A DNA stretch of 64,000 nt from Streptomyces violaceusniger (lineage in GTDB: Bacteria; Actinomycetota; Actinomycetes; Streptomycetales; Streptomycetaceae), in assembly GCA_005405945.1 (NCBI GenBank), contig BJHW01000001.1, positions 62,001 to 126,000 of the forward strand, read 5' to 3'. The translations under genes were made by a program, and so were the position numbers. The notes beneath the pieces are model-generated. The model ran no database searches, was not told where the DNA came from, and worked only from the letters and a program-made list of their open reading frames with translations. Positions 56,510-64,000 of this stretch are shown piece after piece (the stretch's first letter is position 1; the number at the start of each line of letters is the position of its first letter).

Positions 56510-56554
56510 GTAACCGGTTACCGGCCACGTGTCGCCGGTAAGATGCTAAGATGC
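56510..56554. promoter_or_regulatory. Candidate GntR operator region
   Basis: GTAACCGGTTAC (56510-56521) is a perfect 12-base palindrome. TAAGATGC occurs twice in tandem at 56539-56546 and 56547-56554. Both lie in the 82-base gap between the divergent molybdoenzyme and GntR genes and are candidate sites for the GntR protein. Confidence 0.55.
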
Positions 56555-56582
56555 ATCCAAGTGGGAGCCACGTCAAGAAGAG

Positions 56583-57338
56583 ATGAACGGAGAGCCGATG
56601 GCACCCGACGCGCTCACCGGACCGCTTCAGCGCACGAACCTGCGCGAACAGGTCCTTGCCCTGGTCCGACAGGCCTTGGTATCCGGGGAGATCCGACCGG
56701 GAGACATCTATTCGGCCGCGGCCCTGGCGACCAGGCTGGGTGTCTCCAGCAGTCCGGTCCGGGAAGCCATGCTGACACTGGTGAACGAGGGCCTTATGGA
56801 GCCCGTCCGCAACCGCGGCTACCGAGTGATCCCCATGAGCGAACACGACCTCGACGAGGTCTACACCATGCGGTTGCTGTTGGAGGTCCCCGGCACTCTG
56901 CAAGCGGCTGCGAATGCCCAGCCTGAGGATCTCACTCGCCTGACGGTTATCGCGGACGAGATCGAGAAAACGGCTCGGGAAGGTGATGTCGTCGGCTTCC
57001 TCGAAGCGGACCGACGCTTCCATCTCGGCCTGCTCCAACTGTGTGACAACCGGCGCTTGGTGGACACTGTCACCGCGATGCGGGATCAGACCCGGCTGTA
57101 CGGCCTCGAGGCACTCGCGGAACGGGGGGTTCTCGACAACTCCGCCCACGAGCACCATCACATGCTCGAAGCCATCGCCCGCAACGACATGGACAGCCTG
57201 GAGAACCTGATCCGCCACCACCTGCTGCATGTCCGCTCCGACTGGGCGCGACCTGACAGCGTCTCCCCCGCTGGCGATCGTCGGCCGCGAGCGGGCGGGA
57301 AGCATGACATTCGGGGGACTTCAGCGATTGAGGGCTGA
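56583..57338 (+). CDS. GntR-family regulator (FCD/FadR subfamily)
   Basis: 251 residues. VRQALVSGEIRPGDIYSAAA, then LGVSSSPVREAMLTLVNEGL is the GntR winged helix. The FCD domain follows with YTMRLLLEVPGTLQAAANAQ, a metal-binding His in DRRFHLGLLQL and EHHHMLEAIARNDMDSLE. The start is 56583, or 56598 with GGAGAG just upstream. It is divergent from the molybdoenzyme operon and probably controls it. The C-terminal tail is longer than usual by about 25 residues. Confidence 0.87.
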   Translation: MNGEPMAPDALTGPLQRTNLREQVLALVRQALVSGEIRPGDIYSAAALATRLGVSSSPVREAMLTLVNEGLMEPVRNRGYRVIPMSEHDLDEVYTMRLLLEVPGTLQAAANAQPEDLTRLTVIADEIEKTAREGDVVGFLEADRRFHLGLLQLCDNRRLVDTVTAMRDQTRLYGLEALAERGVLDNSAHEHHHMLEAIARNDMDSLENLIRHHLLHVRSDWARPDSVSPAGDRRPRAGGKHDIRGTSAIEG

Positions 57339-57367
57339 GTGGCCGCGAGGAGCGCTGGAGGCGCGGG

Positions 57368-58232
57368 CTATCCCTCCAGCACGGCCAGCGCCTCCTTATC
57401 GAACATGACGTCGGCGGCGGCGAGGTTCTTCTCGAGGTGGTCGATGCTGCGGGTGCCGGGGATGAGAAGCGTCTGCGGCCCCCGGGTGAGCACCCATGCC
57501 AGCCCGACCTGGGACGGGGTTGCGCCCAGCCGCGTCGCTACCTCCCGCACGGCGGGCTGGTCGGCGACCTTCGGCAGCTCCGGGAACCCCGACCCGAGCG
57601 GGAAGTACGGCGCCCAGGCAATGCCGTGCTCGCGGCAGAGGTCGAGCACCGGCTCGGACGAACGGTCGACGAGGCTGTAGGCGTTCTGTACGCAGACGAC
57701 GCCGGCCGGCAGGGCGTGCCGTAGCTGATCGGCGTCGACGTGGCTGAGGCCGATTCCGCCGAGCAGCCCGGCGTCGCGCAGGGCGATCAGCTCGGCGAGC
57801 TGGTCGTCGAGATTCCATGCGTCCCGTACATCGGGTAGATGTTGACCACGTCGAGGCGCTCGACGCCCAGGGTGCGCAGGTTCGCCGCCAGCTCGGAGCG
57901 CAGTTCGGCGGGCCTTTGCGCCGGACGCAGCCCGTACTGGCCGCCCGGGTCGCTGGTGGCACCGACCTTGCCGGCCAGCACCAGATGCCCGGGTAGGGAT
58001 GCAGCGCGGCTCGGATGCGCCCGTTGACGCGGCCCGCTCCGTAGAACTCGGCGGTGTCGATGTGGTCGACGCCCAGCTCGACGGCCCGACGCAGCACGGC
58101 GAGGGCGCGCTCCTGGTCACCGTGCTCGAGCTGCATCGCGCCGTAGCCGATGCGGGCGACAGGACGCCCGGCGAGAGACGCGAGCCCGCCGGGGTGTGGG
58201 CGTGCGCCCGAAGTGGTGCGAGTGGTGGTCAT
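57368..58232 (-). pseudogene. Aldo/keto reductase, two frameshifts
   Basis: The N-terminal frame (PVARIGYGAMQLEHGDQERA, then DHIDTAEFYGAGRVNGRIRA) has the AKR Asp-Tyr pair. The middle frame (LAGKVGATSDPGGQYGLRPA, LGVERLDVVNIYPMYG) and C-terminal frame (GGIGLSHVDADQLRHALP, AYSLVDRSSEPVLDLCREHG, IPGTRSIDHLEKNLAAADV) complete one protein of about 285 residues. Frames change near 57988-57993 and near 57811-57825. The reaction would be NADPH-dependent carbonyl reduction, substrate unknown. It may be intact if the indels are errors. Confidence 0.78.
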
Positions 58233-58315
58233 GGTCGGACTCCCCTGGAAGGTTAGGCTCACGGTTAAGCGGAGGGGCCTCCGCAACGCAGCACAATCGG
58301 AGGTGCCTCCGCTTC

Positions 58316-58702
58316 ATGGCCGCTGTCTCCGCGGAGCGGTCGCCGACGCGCAAGCCGCGGAAGAAGACCGACACAGCCAGCGGCAAGCGGAAGGGAACGG
58401 AGCCGGGCGGGAACCGCACCAGGCGGGTGCGAGAAGCGGGTGCGCCCACCCTCCGGGACCTCATCCGTGATGACCTCATCCAGCACGGTGAACCGCGCTC
58501 CGCGGCCGAGGTCACCGCCGCCCTCACCCAGACCCTCCCGGACCGCGAGATCAAGGCCACGGTCGTGCGCAGCACTCTCGAAACACTCGTCGCCAAGGGC
58601 GAAGCTCACCGCACCAAGCAGCAGAGGTCCGTCTTGTACTCGGCTGCCGCCCCGGCCGCGGCCGCTGGTGCGGCTGAGCGCAGCGCGGCATCTCCTTCCT
58701 GA
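58316..58702 (+). CDS. Hypothetical winged-helix-like protein
   Basis: 128 residues, basic and Lys/Arg-rich at the start (KPRKKTDTASGKRKG). The central part (LRDLIRDDLIQHGEPRSAAE, then LPDREIKATVVRSTLETLVA) looks like a winged-helix DNA-binding fold. It ends in an Ala-rich tail. The family is not recognised. It is divergent from the aldo/keto reductase gene and could regulate it. Confidence 0.5.
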   Translation: MAAVSAERSPTRKPRKKTDTASGKRKGTEPGGNRTRRVREAGAPTLRDLIRDDLIQHGEPRSAAEVTAALTQTLPDREIKATVVRSTLETLVAKGEAHRTKQQRSVLYSAAAPAAAAGAAERSAASPS

Positions 58703-58920
58703 GAGTTGCAGGCTGGCCGCACAGGGCTCGAGAAGTCCAGCCAGCCTCGATGGGGGCTCGTGAGGGATTGGCACGCGTATGGCTGGGTGGGCGCCTTCCC
58801 CTGCACTGCCCTGCCGCTGACCCACGGCAATACCTCTCACACGTGTGGAGCTGCTCCTCCTTGCCCGTCGCACTACATCCTTGTCGGATCGTAGGTGGGT
58901 TAGTGGGTTATGGTGCCCGC

Positions 58921-59553
58921 ATGAGCGGACGGTTCACCGGCTGGCCGGAGCGAGCCATGGACGTGTTGGCGCACCTGCAGGGCGAGCCATCACGCGTGGT
59001 GCGCGAGCAGTACCGCGCGGATCGCGAACGTCTCGTCCGGCAGCCGATGATCGCGCTGCTCAGTGATGTGGCAGACGTCGATCCCCGGTACGAGGACTTC
59101 TCTGTCTGGCACTACCGCACAAACTCCTGGTGGTGGCAGCATCAGGGCGCAGTGATCCGGCTCGGCCGCAAAATTGAGATCGGTCTGCGGTTCGACCTGG
59201 ACGGCCTGCGGATCCAGGGCGCTTGGTGGTATCCCGACCCTGGCCAGGTCAGCATGTTCCGCAAGGCCGTCGCCGCCGAGGGAAGCGGCCACGAACTCTC
59301 CGCCATCGTCGAGGACTTGAAGGCGAAGGGCTACGACATCTCCGGGGACGTGATGAAGCGCCCCCCAAGGGGTTATCCGTCCGACCACTCCCGCACGGAC
59401 CTGCTGCGCCACCGTTCACTGATCGCTGCCTATCCCCTCGGCTGCGACGAGTGGCTCCACACTCCTGAAGTGGTCGGCAAAGTCCTCGCGGGCGCCGACG
59501 ACCTCGACTCCATGCTCACGTGGCTGATCCGTTACGTGAACAGCTCCGCCTGA
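58921..59553 (+). CDS. DUF2461-like protein
   Basis: 210 residues. FTGWPERAMDVLAHLQGEPS at the start, then YDISGDVMKRPPRGYPSDHS and LLRHRSLIAAYPLGC near the end, are the hallmarks of DUF2461 (TIGR02453). The central segment is shorter than usual. The ATG at 58921 starts the conserved region. The function is unknown. It is a single-gene unit. Confidence 0.7.
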   Translation: MSGRFTGWPERAMDVLAHLQGEPSRVVREQYRADRERLVRQPMIALLSDVADVDPRYEDFSVWHYRTNSWWWQHQGAVIRLGRKIEIGLRFDLDGLRIQGAWWYPDPGQVSMFRKAVAAEGSGHELSAIVEDLKAKGYDISGDVMKRPPRGYPSDHSRTDLLRHRSLIAAYPLGCDEWLHTPEVVGKVLAGADDLDSMLTWLIRYVNSSA

Positions 59554-59964
59554 CTCGAGAAGAACCAGGGTCGGCATACACCGTCCGGGAAACTGGCACA
59601 CGTCGCTGACAGGAGAGGGACGCATACGGGACCATTTCTTCCCAGGCCGTCGCCGAGCTCAGACCCCTGCTCACGCTAGGTGCATACAGGGTGCGCTGAG
59701 CGCGGCCGGACGCAGCGCTGGCGTGGACGGCGTCGAGTCCTGGCGCTGTCTGTCCTCCCCTCCCCGTGTCGCCATCATCTGGGCCTGACCGTGGCGATGA
59801 AGAGCCGAATGCCGATGGCAGCGTCGGGATCAGGACTGCGGAAGATGTCGATGTGCTCGATCTCGAAGCCGTACGTGTCGCGGAGGCTCGGCCGGCTGCT
59901 CATGCCCACGGGTCTGATGTGCCTGCCGGGGTACACCGATGACGGCCATACGGCCTTCCGGTGG
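59554..59964. other. 411-base stretch with a possible gene tail
   Basis: On the minus strand, around 59770-59900, a frame ends YGFEIEHIDIFRSPDPDAAI, then RLFIATVRP and a stop, which looks like the C terminus of an enzyme. There is no start or upstream coding signal. I cannot name it, and the rest appears empty. Confidence 0.25.
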
Positions 59965-60360
59965 TTAACGGAAGAGCCGCGAGGCGGGAGCCAAAAGGGC
60001 TCCGACGGCCACCATGCCCGCGAGCAGTGGCACCGGTAGGTGGGCGCCTGGCGTGTACTTCAGGTGGTTGAGGTTGTATCCGGCTCCGAGCAACCAGAGC
60101 AGACTGCCGACTATGATCAGCAGGTAGTTGCCCCTTTCGCGGAGAATGCGCATTCCTGCCCAGAGCAGCAGCGGCATGACGAGTAAGATCCCCAGTACGA
60201 ATGTGACCAGGTGGATTTCGTCGGGTATCCATGAGTCGTCGGAGTTTGCGCGGCTCTGGGCCCGTGCGGCGGCGTAACCGGCGCTGAGGATGAGGTGGCA
60301 TACGAGTACCGCCACAGCCGTGACTGCCGCTCCCTTGAGGGGCTGTACCGCTCGGGACAT
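59965..60360 (-). CDS. Small membrane protein, four predicted helices
   Basis: 131 residues. Hydrophobic segments are AVTAVAVLVCHLILSAGYAA, LVTFVLGILLVMPLLLWAGM, YLLIIVGSLLWLLGAGYNL and LLAGMVAVGALLAPASRLF. The family is not recognised. It starts at 60360, 25 bases after a strong hairpin that separates it from the gene fragment upstream, so it has its own promoter or is read through. Confidence 0.6.
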   Translation of the reverse strand: MSRAVQPLKGAAVTAVAVLVCHLILSAGYAAARAQSRANSDDSWIPDEIHLVTFVLGILLVMPLLLWAGMRILRERGNYLLIIVGSLLWLLGAGYNLNHLKYTPGAHLPVPLLAGMVAVGALLAPASRLFR

Positions 60361-60384
60361 GTTTTATTCCACGCTTTCCATAGG

Positions 60385-60421
60385 CCGTGGGGTCCTGCGT
60401 ACGGTACGCAGGACCCCACGG
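60385..60421 (-). terminator. Strong hairpin terminator
   Basis: A perfect 17-base stem (CCGTGGGGTCCTGCGTA and its complement) with a three-base loop, 18 bases after the stop of the SGNH-hydrolase fragment. It probably terminated that gene, and it lies just upstream of the membrane-protein gene. Confidence 0.8.
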
Positions 60422-60439
60422 TTTCCTCATGATGAGGTG

Positions 60440-60625
60440 TTACTCGTCCTTGAGTGTCTTCTCAAGGGAGTCGGCGTACAGGCGGGCACCCGCGGGCTTG
60501 GGGTGGAACGACTGCATGGACGGCTCCGGCAGGTCGTTGTCCGCCTTCGCCTGGCCGGATATCACGATGCCATGCACCGACTCCGGATCGCCACAGATCG
60601 CTTTGCCGGTGAACACTCCGCGCGG
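60440..60625 (-). pseudogene. SGNH/GDSL hydrolase C-terminal fragment
   Basis: VFTGKAICGDPESVHGIVIS, then PSMQSFHPKPAGARLYADSL with the SFHP motif around the catalytic His is the C terminus of Streptomyces SGNH hydrolases/lipases. The upstream side joins transposase sequence at about 60625, so the N-terminal part has been removed. Confidence 0.65.
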
Positions 60626-61490
60626 CCCGAGTTGTCCATTGAGGTCGTCGAACCGCCCGTCCTGCCCCCGCAGGGCACCGTGATCGAGTTCGACGTGCGG
60701 GTGCCGCCCAGCGGCGAGATCACCCTGGTCACGGGGAGGCAGCGAGTCGGCATCCACCAGGCACTGGCAGGCCGGACGCTGACAGTCTGGGCGAACCACC
60801 GCAGCGTTCACTTCCTCCTCGACGGGCACCTCGTCACCACGGTCCCGTCCCGGCTGCGGCCGGAGGACCTCGCCTACCTGACCATGCGCTACGGAGCCCG
60901 TCCGGCCGGTCCCGAGCCCGCACCCGGCGCCCCCGCCCAGGGCCCGCAGCGGCACGGCCATCCTCGCCGCCGGCGAACCCGTCGAGGTCGACCGCAAGGT
61001 CCATCGCGACGGGATCGTCTGCCTGGCCGGCGGCCGCTACCAGGTCGGATTCGCCCTCGCCTGCCGCACGATCACCCTCCGTCTCGACGGACACCTCATG
61101 CACGCCATCGCCGACAACGCCCTGATGGGAACGTGGCCCTGCCCCGTGCCGACCGACCATCTGGGGCAGATCGACGGGGCACGGACGGCGACGTCCCCGC
61201 TGCCGCCTCCGCCCCTGCCCGCTGGTGCCATCCGGGCCCAGCGCAAGGTGCATGCCAGCGGCCGCTTCATGATCAACGGCCAGTTCATCAAGCCCGGCCC
61301 GCGGCATGCGGGAAAGATCGTCACCGTCGTTATCGAGGACACCCACTACCGGATCCTGCACGGGGAGGACGAACTCGCCGTCAGGCCCCGCAAGAACCTC
61401 GGCCCGATCACCAGGCTTTACGTCAAAGGCATGGGCACCCAGCACGACCGTCAAGGATCTCCTGACGACAAACCGTCAAGGAAGTCCTGA
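60626..61490 (+). pseudogene. IS481-type transposase C-terminal region, frameshifted
   Basis: PPQGTVIEFDVRVPPSGEIT, then VGIHQALAGRTLTVWANHRS and LVTTVPSRLRPEDLAYL, followed in another frame (change near 60925-60955) by PVEVDRKVHRDGIVCLAGG, HAGKIVTVVIEDTHYRILHG and PRKNLGPITRLYVKG, is the beta-rich C-terminal region of IS481-type transposases. The catalytic core is missing. It ends at 61490 with no inverted repeat seen. Confidence 0.65.
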
Positions 61491-62019
61491 GACCTCACAC
61501 CGACAAGGCCCGGATCAGCTCAGCGGGCGAAAGCGGCGCGGCGGCCACAAAGGGGCCTGGGTAACACGATCGCATCGAATGCCAGCGTGGGGCGATGACT
61601 CCGGCTCCGGGGCGTGTCGCGAACTCGGCGTCCACACGGTCGGGGCTGGCGATCACGACATGCGAGGCGAGCGGGTGCGCTCCGGGCCTGGGGCACAGCT
61701 GGCGGTCGTCCCTTCCAGGCAGGTGCAGCCGCTGCAGGCGTGTTCGTGATAGCCGCCGTGCAGGCCGCCTCAGGGGTGTCCGTGCATGCACCGGGCCACG
61801 AGGGAAGCGCCTCGGTGTGAGCGGGGCACAGCTGGAGGAGCCAAGCCGGGCCGGCGCCAGCGTCGGGGCCCTGGCGCAGCGCCGTGGCGAATGTGGAGCA
61901 GTCCAGGACGGTCCGTAGTCTGGTGACCTCTCTTCCCGCACCCGGCCGACGGCCTACCTTCGCGTCGGACTCCCGAGGGACAACGTGCCGGTAGGCCCCA
62001 GGTGAAGATGGACTGATCA
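61491..62019. other. 529-base stretch, possibly a degraded gene
   Basis: On the minus strand two frames read TVLDCSTFATALRQGPDAGA (with QLCPAHTEALPSWPGACT) and SHVVIASPDRVDAEFATRPG. They could be parts of one Cys-containing protein split by an indel near 61745. I do not recognise it. No operator or RNA was found. Confidence 0.25.
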
Positions 62020-62613
62020 TCACGTCGACAGCATCAAGCAGACCGAAGCGGCTAGGCCTAGACCGCCGAAAACTGCCATGCCGAGGATCCATACCAGGTG
62101 AGGCTTAGGTTTGGCCAGAAACGGTGTCTTGATTTTTACATCCTTGGCCCGCAGATCTGCGTCCTTGTGGGCGGACGCCCAGCGACGTCGGAATTCAAAA
62201 TTGCTGAGCCATGCCTTGTCGGCCTCTTGATTGCGCCGCTGCCTCAAAAGCAGGTTCGACGCTATGAGGGCAGCTCCAGCGGTGAGGAACCCGGCGACGA
62301 TCCGATCGATGCGGACGATATTCTCACTTGCCGCTGCAGTGAGCAACACTGCTTGAGCGGCGAGCGTGATCGCCGGGACTTGCCATATCTTTTCCTCGTA
62401 GGACTGGCGCCTGGCGGCGACCACCTGATACTGAACGATCGATGGATTGCCGGTCGGTTCGGATGGTGTAGTTGGCGCGGGTCGCATCGGCCGGGCCATC
62501 CACCGGGTGAGGAGTATAGCGAGGATACCCACAATGACTGGGTTAAAGACAGGCCGGTTTCCGGCGCGCACGAGCATACTCCGCGTCGAGCGAGATGCTT
62601 GACGGACGACCAT
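62020..62613 (-). CDS. Hypothetical membrane protein
   Basis: 197 residues. An N-terminal segment (PVFNPVIVGILAILLTRWM), a central pair (ITLAAQAVLLTAAASENIVR, VAGFLTAGAALIASNLLL) and a C-terminal helix (LVWILGMAVFGGLGLAASVC) suggest four membrane helices, with a charged loop QRRNQEADKAWLSNFEFRRR. A SLATT-like topology is a possibility, not established. The ATG at 62613 overlaps the stop of the upstream gene by one base (TGATG), so the two form a pair. Confidence 0.55.
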   Translation of the reverse strand: MVVRQASRSTRSMLVRAGNRPVFNPVIVGILAILLTRWMARPMRPAPTTPSEPTGNPSIVQYQVVAARRQSYEEKIWQVPAITLAAQAVLLTAAASENIVRIDRIVAGFLTAGAALIASNLLLRQRRNQEADKAWLSNFEFRRRWASAHKDADLRAKDVKIKTPFLAKPKPHLVWILGMAVFGGLGLAASVCLMLST

Positions 62614-63038
62614 CAGAAGAAGTCTGCGCCAGCAGAATTGAAGTCGGCCCAGGCACCAGGACTGTCCACACCGAAAGCTAGGTGCACGGAAACACCCACA
62701 CCCCACCGGATTTCCGGTTGATCGGGCACCTGGAAACGTTCGACTCGGTTCGCCCCTCGCAGAGAAAGATTCTCGTGGATGGCGATACGGTTATCGCCAT
62801 CCCAAATGTGAACCGCATCGATGGTTGCTTGTTCGCCTGTGAAAAACCTCAGGAGCGCCGAATCGATCCTAAGCCTACGATCCGAGACAATGACGGGTGT
62901 CGGAATCGCAAAGTGGCACCATCCTTGCTCGCCGGTCCTCGCGATGTGGCCTGCGTTGCCGGTCCGTCGCACCGCCCAAGATGGGTTCTCCGTCTGAACC
63001 GCATGTCCGTGTGTCCACATTGCCTGTGTAATGGCCAC
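62613..63038 (-). CDS. DUF6623-like beta-rich protein
   Basis: 141 residues. MAITQAMWTHGHAVQTENPS, then GWCHFAIPTPVIVSDRRLRI and VHIWDGDNRIAIHENLSLRG follows the layout of a small beta-sandwich family that I associate with DUF6623. There is no signal peptide. It sits upstream of, and coupled to, a four-helix membrane protein. The function is unknown. Confidence 0.5.
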   Translation of the reverse strand: MAITQAMWTHGHAVQTENPSWAVRRTGNAGHIARTGEQGWCHFAIPTPVIVSDRRLRIDSALLRFFTGEQATIDAVHIWDGDNRIAIHENLSLRGANRVERFQVPDQPEIRWGVGVSVHLAFGVDSPGAWADFNSAGADFF

Positions 63039-63298
63039 GACAGTAGTCCTCGGATGCTAGGAGACGTCATGCTCCAGCCCATCGTGCTCGACGAAAGTCG
63101 GGCGCGGTATCCGCCGGACGAGTCGTGTCACACGGTCACGGGGAGCCGGGCCCCTCCTCGAGGCTGGCACTGGCGACTGATCTGTGGGGCCACTCGGAGG
63201 AGGGCACTCACGGCGGCCGGGACCAAGTGCGTGGTTGTCGGCCCGCACTCCTGTGGTGGGAGGCCGTTCGGCGGCGTGACTGGCAGTCGCGCAGGTCT

Positions 63299-64000
63299 TC
63301 AGGCCACGGGGCGGTCGTAGAGCTTTTGCCAGCGGGATCCACTGAAACCTCCGGAGCGGTCTTCAGTAGTGATCACCGTGGTGGTTACGCCCCCCAGCCC
63401 AGGTGTGAGCGTGAGGGTGCCCTGAGACCGGGTTCCGCTGGGCCCCATCGGTACATCGGCCCAGTCGCCGGCGATGCTGCCGTCCATGATCCGGCCGTGG
63501 AACACGTTGGCGAAGCTGCGTCCTTGGTCTCGGCTGAGTCCTAGCCACCACAACTCCGTACCGCCGAGGTCGCGCAGGTAGTACGTTCCCACATCGTCGG
63601 CATGCCAGGCGCCGGTCAGGGATGCGCTCGAACGGCGGCGGGAGAAGTCCTGAAGGATGTCCAGCGCGTAGACGGGGTGGATCTCCGGCAGGTGAGCGAG
63701 CAGTTTCGCGGGGTCGGTGGTGTCCGGGCACTCGTGATGGTCCAGAGCCAAGCAGCCGGAGATGCGCAGGGTCATCGGTGGTCGCAGGATCAGCTCGGGT
63801 ATCTGCGTCCCTGTCGCTGGGTGGAAGGGATCCGGTAGCAGGACGTTCTCGGCGAAGTCCTGCTGCAGCCCGCCGTTGAGGGGCTGGCCGTTGATCAGGA
63901 CGCTGTCGCCTGCGTCTTCCATCCAGCCGGGCATGAGGATGCCTGGCTGGCCGGCGCAGTGGTCTTCGTCGTTGTCCCGGCCGTACATGATGGTCTCGGG
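63299..64000 (-). CDS. Hypothetical protein (partial, runs off right edge)
   Basis: The minus-strand frame is open from the window edge to a stop at 63299. The C-terminal part visible includes VLINGQPLNGGLQQDFAENV, GTQIPELILRPPMTLRISGC, LAHLPEIHPVYALDILQDFS and the end WLGLSRDQGRSFANVFHGR, then FSGSRWQKLYDRPVA. It seems soluble and beta-rich near the end. The family is not recognised and the true start lies outside the window, although a Met occurs at 63988. Confidence 0.55.
   Translation of the reverse strand, partial: PETIMYGRDNDEDHCAGQPGILMPGWMEDAGDSVLINGQPLNGGLQQDFAENVLLPDPFHPATGTQIPELILRPPMTLRISGCLALDHHECPDTTDPAKLLAHLPEIHPVYALDILQDFSRRRSSASLTGAWHADDVGTYYLRDLGGTELWWLGLSRDQGRSFANVFHGRIMDGSIAGDWADVPMGPSGTRSQGTLTLTPGLGGVTTTVITTEDRSGGFSGSRWQKLYDRPVA

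Noticed and set aside
1..64000. CRISPR arrays, rRNA and tRNA genes, telomeric palindromes
   Set aside because: No regular repeat-spacer pattern, no rRNA or tRNA-like segment and no chain of packed telomere-type hairpins was recognised by eye.

Overview
The window is high-GC actinobacterial DNA and almost certainly comes from a Streptomyces accessory region, probably a chromosome arm or large plasmid. Support includes the WhiJ-type module (DUF6879-like, XRE/DUF5753, DUF397), DUF6082- and DUF6086-like proteins, frequent GTG/TTG starts and ATGA/GTGA gene overlaps. No rRNA, tRNA or CRISPR array was seen. Many genes are broken by single-base indels, mostly one missing G or C in a short G/C run. 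Part of this may be assembly error, so genes typed as pseudogene for that reason alone may be intact in the organism.

Layout. 1-9.1 kb: a translationally coupled NDK-like/thymidylate-synthase-like pair, small regulators (NdgR-like IclR, double-HTH protein), a PrimPol-like protein, the WhiJ-type module, an orphan colicin-type immunity-like gene and a DUF6086 protein. 9.2-11.9 kb: a large helicase with helicase-associated domains. 11.9-44.8 kb: a 33-kb block bounded by two nearly identical, directly oriented IS5/IS427-type insertion sequences. It holds a zone of gene remnants (12.8-15.6 kb), hydantoinase/oxoprolinase genes (hyuA-hyuB) convergent with a PucR/DUF917/racemase-fragment/MFS operon (15.7-25.1 kb), a fluoroacetate-dehalogenase-like enzyme (25.9 kb), an eight-gene hydroxyquinol-type aromatic operon with a divergent IclR regulator (27.0-36.6 kb), a TetR gene with an unknown protein and an epoxide-hydrolase-like enzyme (36.7-39.6 kb), an MFS exporter, a methyltransferase and a divergent oxidoreductase/TetR pair.

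44.8-50.7 kb is a second mobile patch: a serine recombinase, a secreted CdtB-like nuclease joined to a ricin-type lectin (both frameshifted here), fragments of ABC-transporter, Tn3-type and IS1380-type genes, and an IS5-type element that appears to carry an acetyltransferase as passenger. 50.7-57.3 kb is an AtoE transporter / ornithine-cyclodeaminase-like / molybdopterin-oxidoreductase-reductase-fusion operon with a divergent GntR regulator. 57.4-64 kb has a broken aldo/keto reductase, DUF2461-like and membrane proteins, an SGNH-hydrolase tail, an IS481-type tail and a partial gene at the right edge.

Functional reading. The central block looks like a stack of catabolic modules, each beside its own regulator: hydantoins/cyclic amides with PucR, ring cleavage through hydroxyquinol and maleylacetate to 3-oxoadipate with IclR, and a dehalogenase. 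Several regulator genes lie beside inverted repeats that are good operator candidates. The most unusual items are the CdtB-lectin toxin, the cytidylate-type signature in the thymidylate-synthase-like enzyme, the MFS-hydrolase fusion, the molybdoenzyme-reductase fusion and the passenger-carrying insertion sequence.
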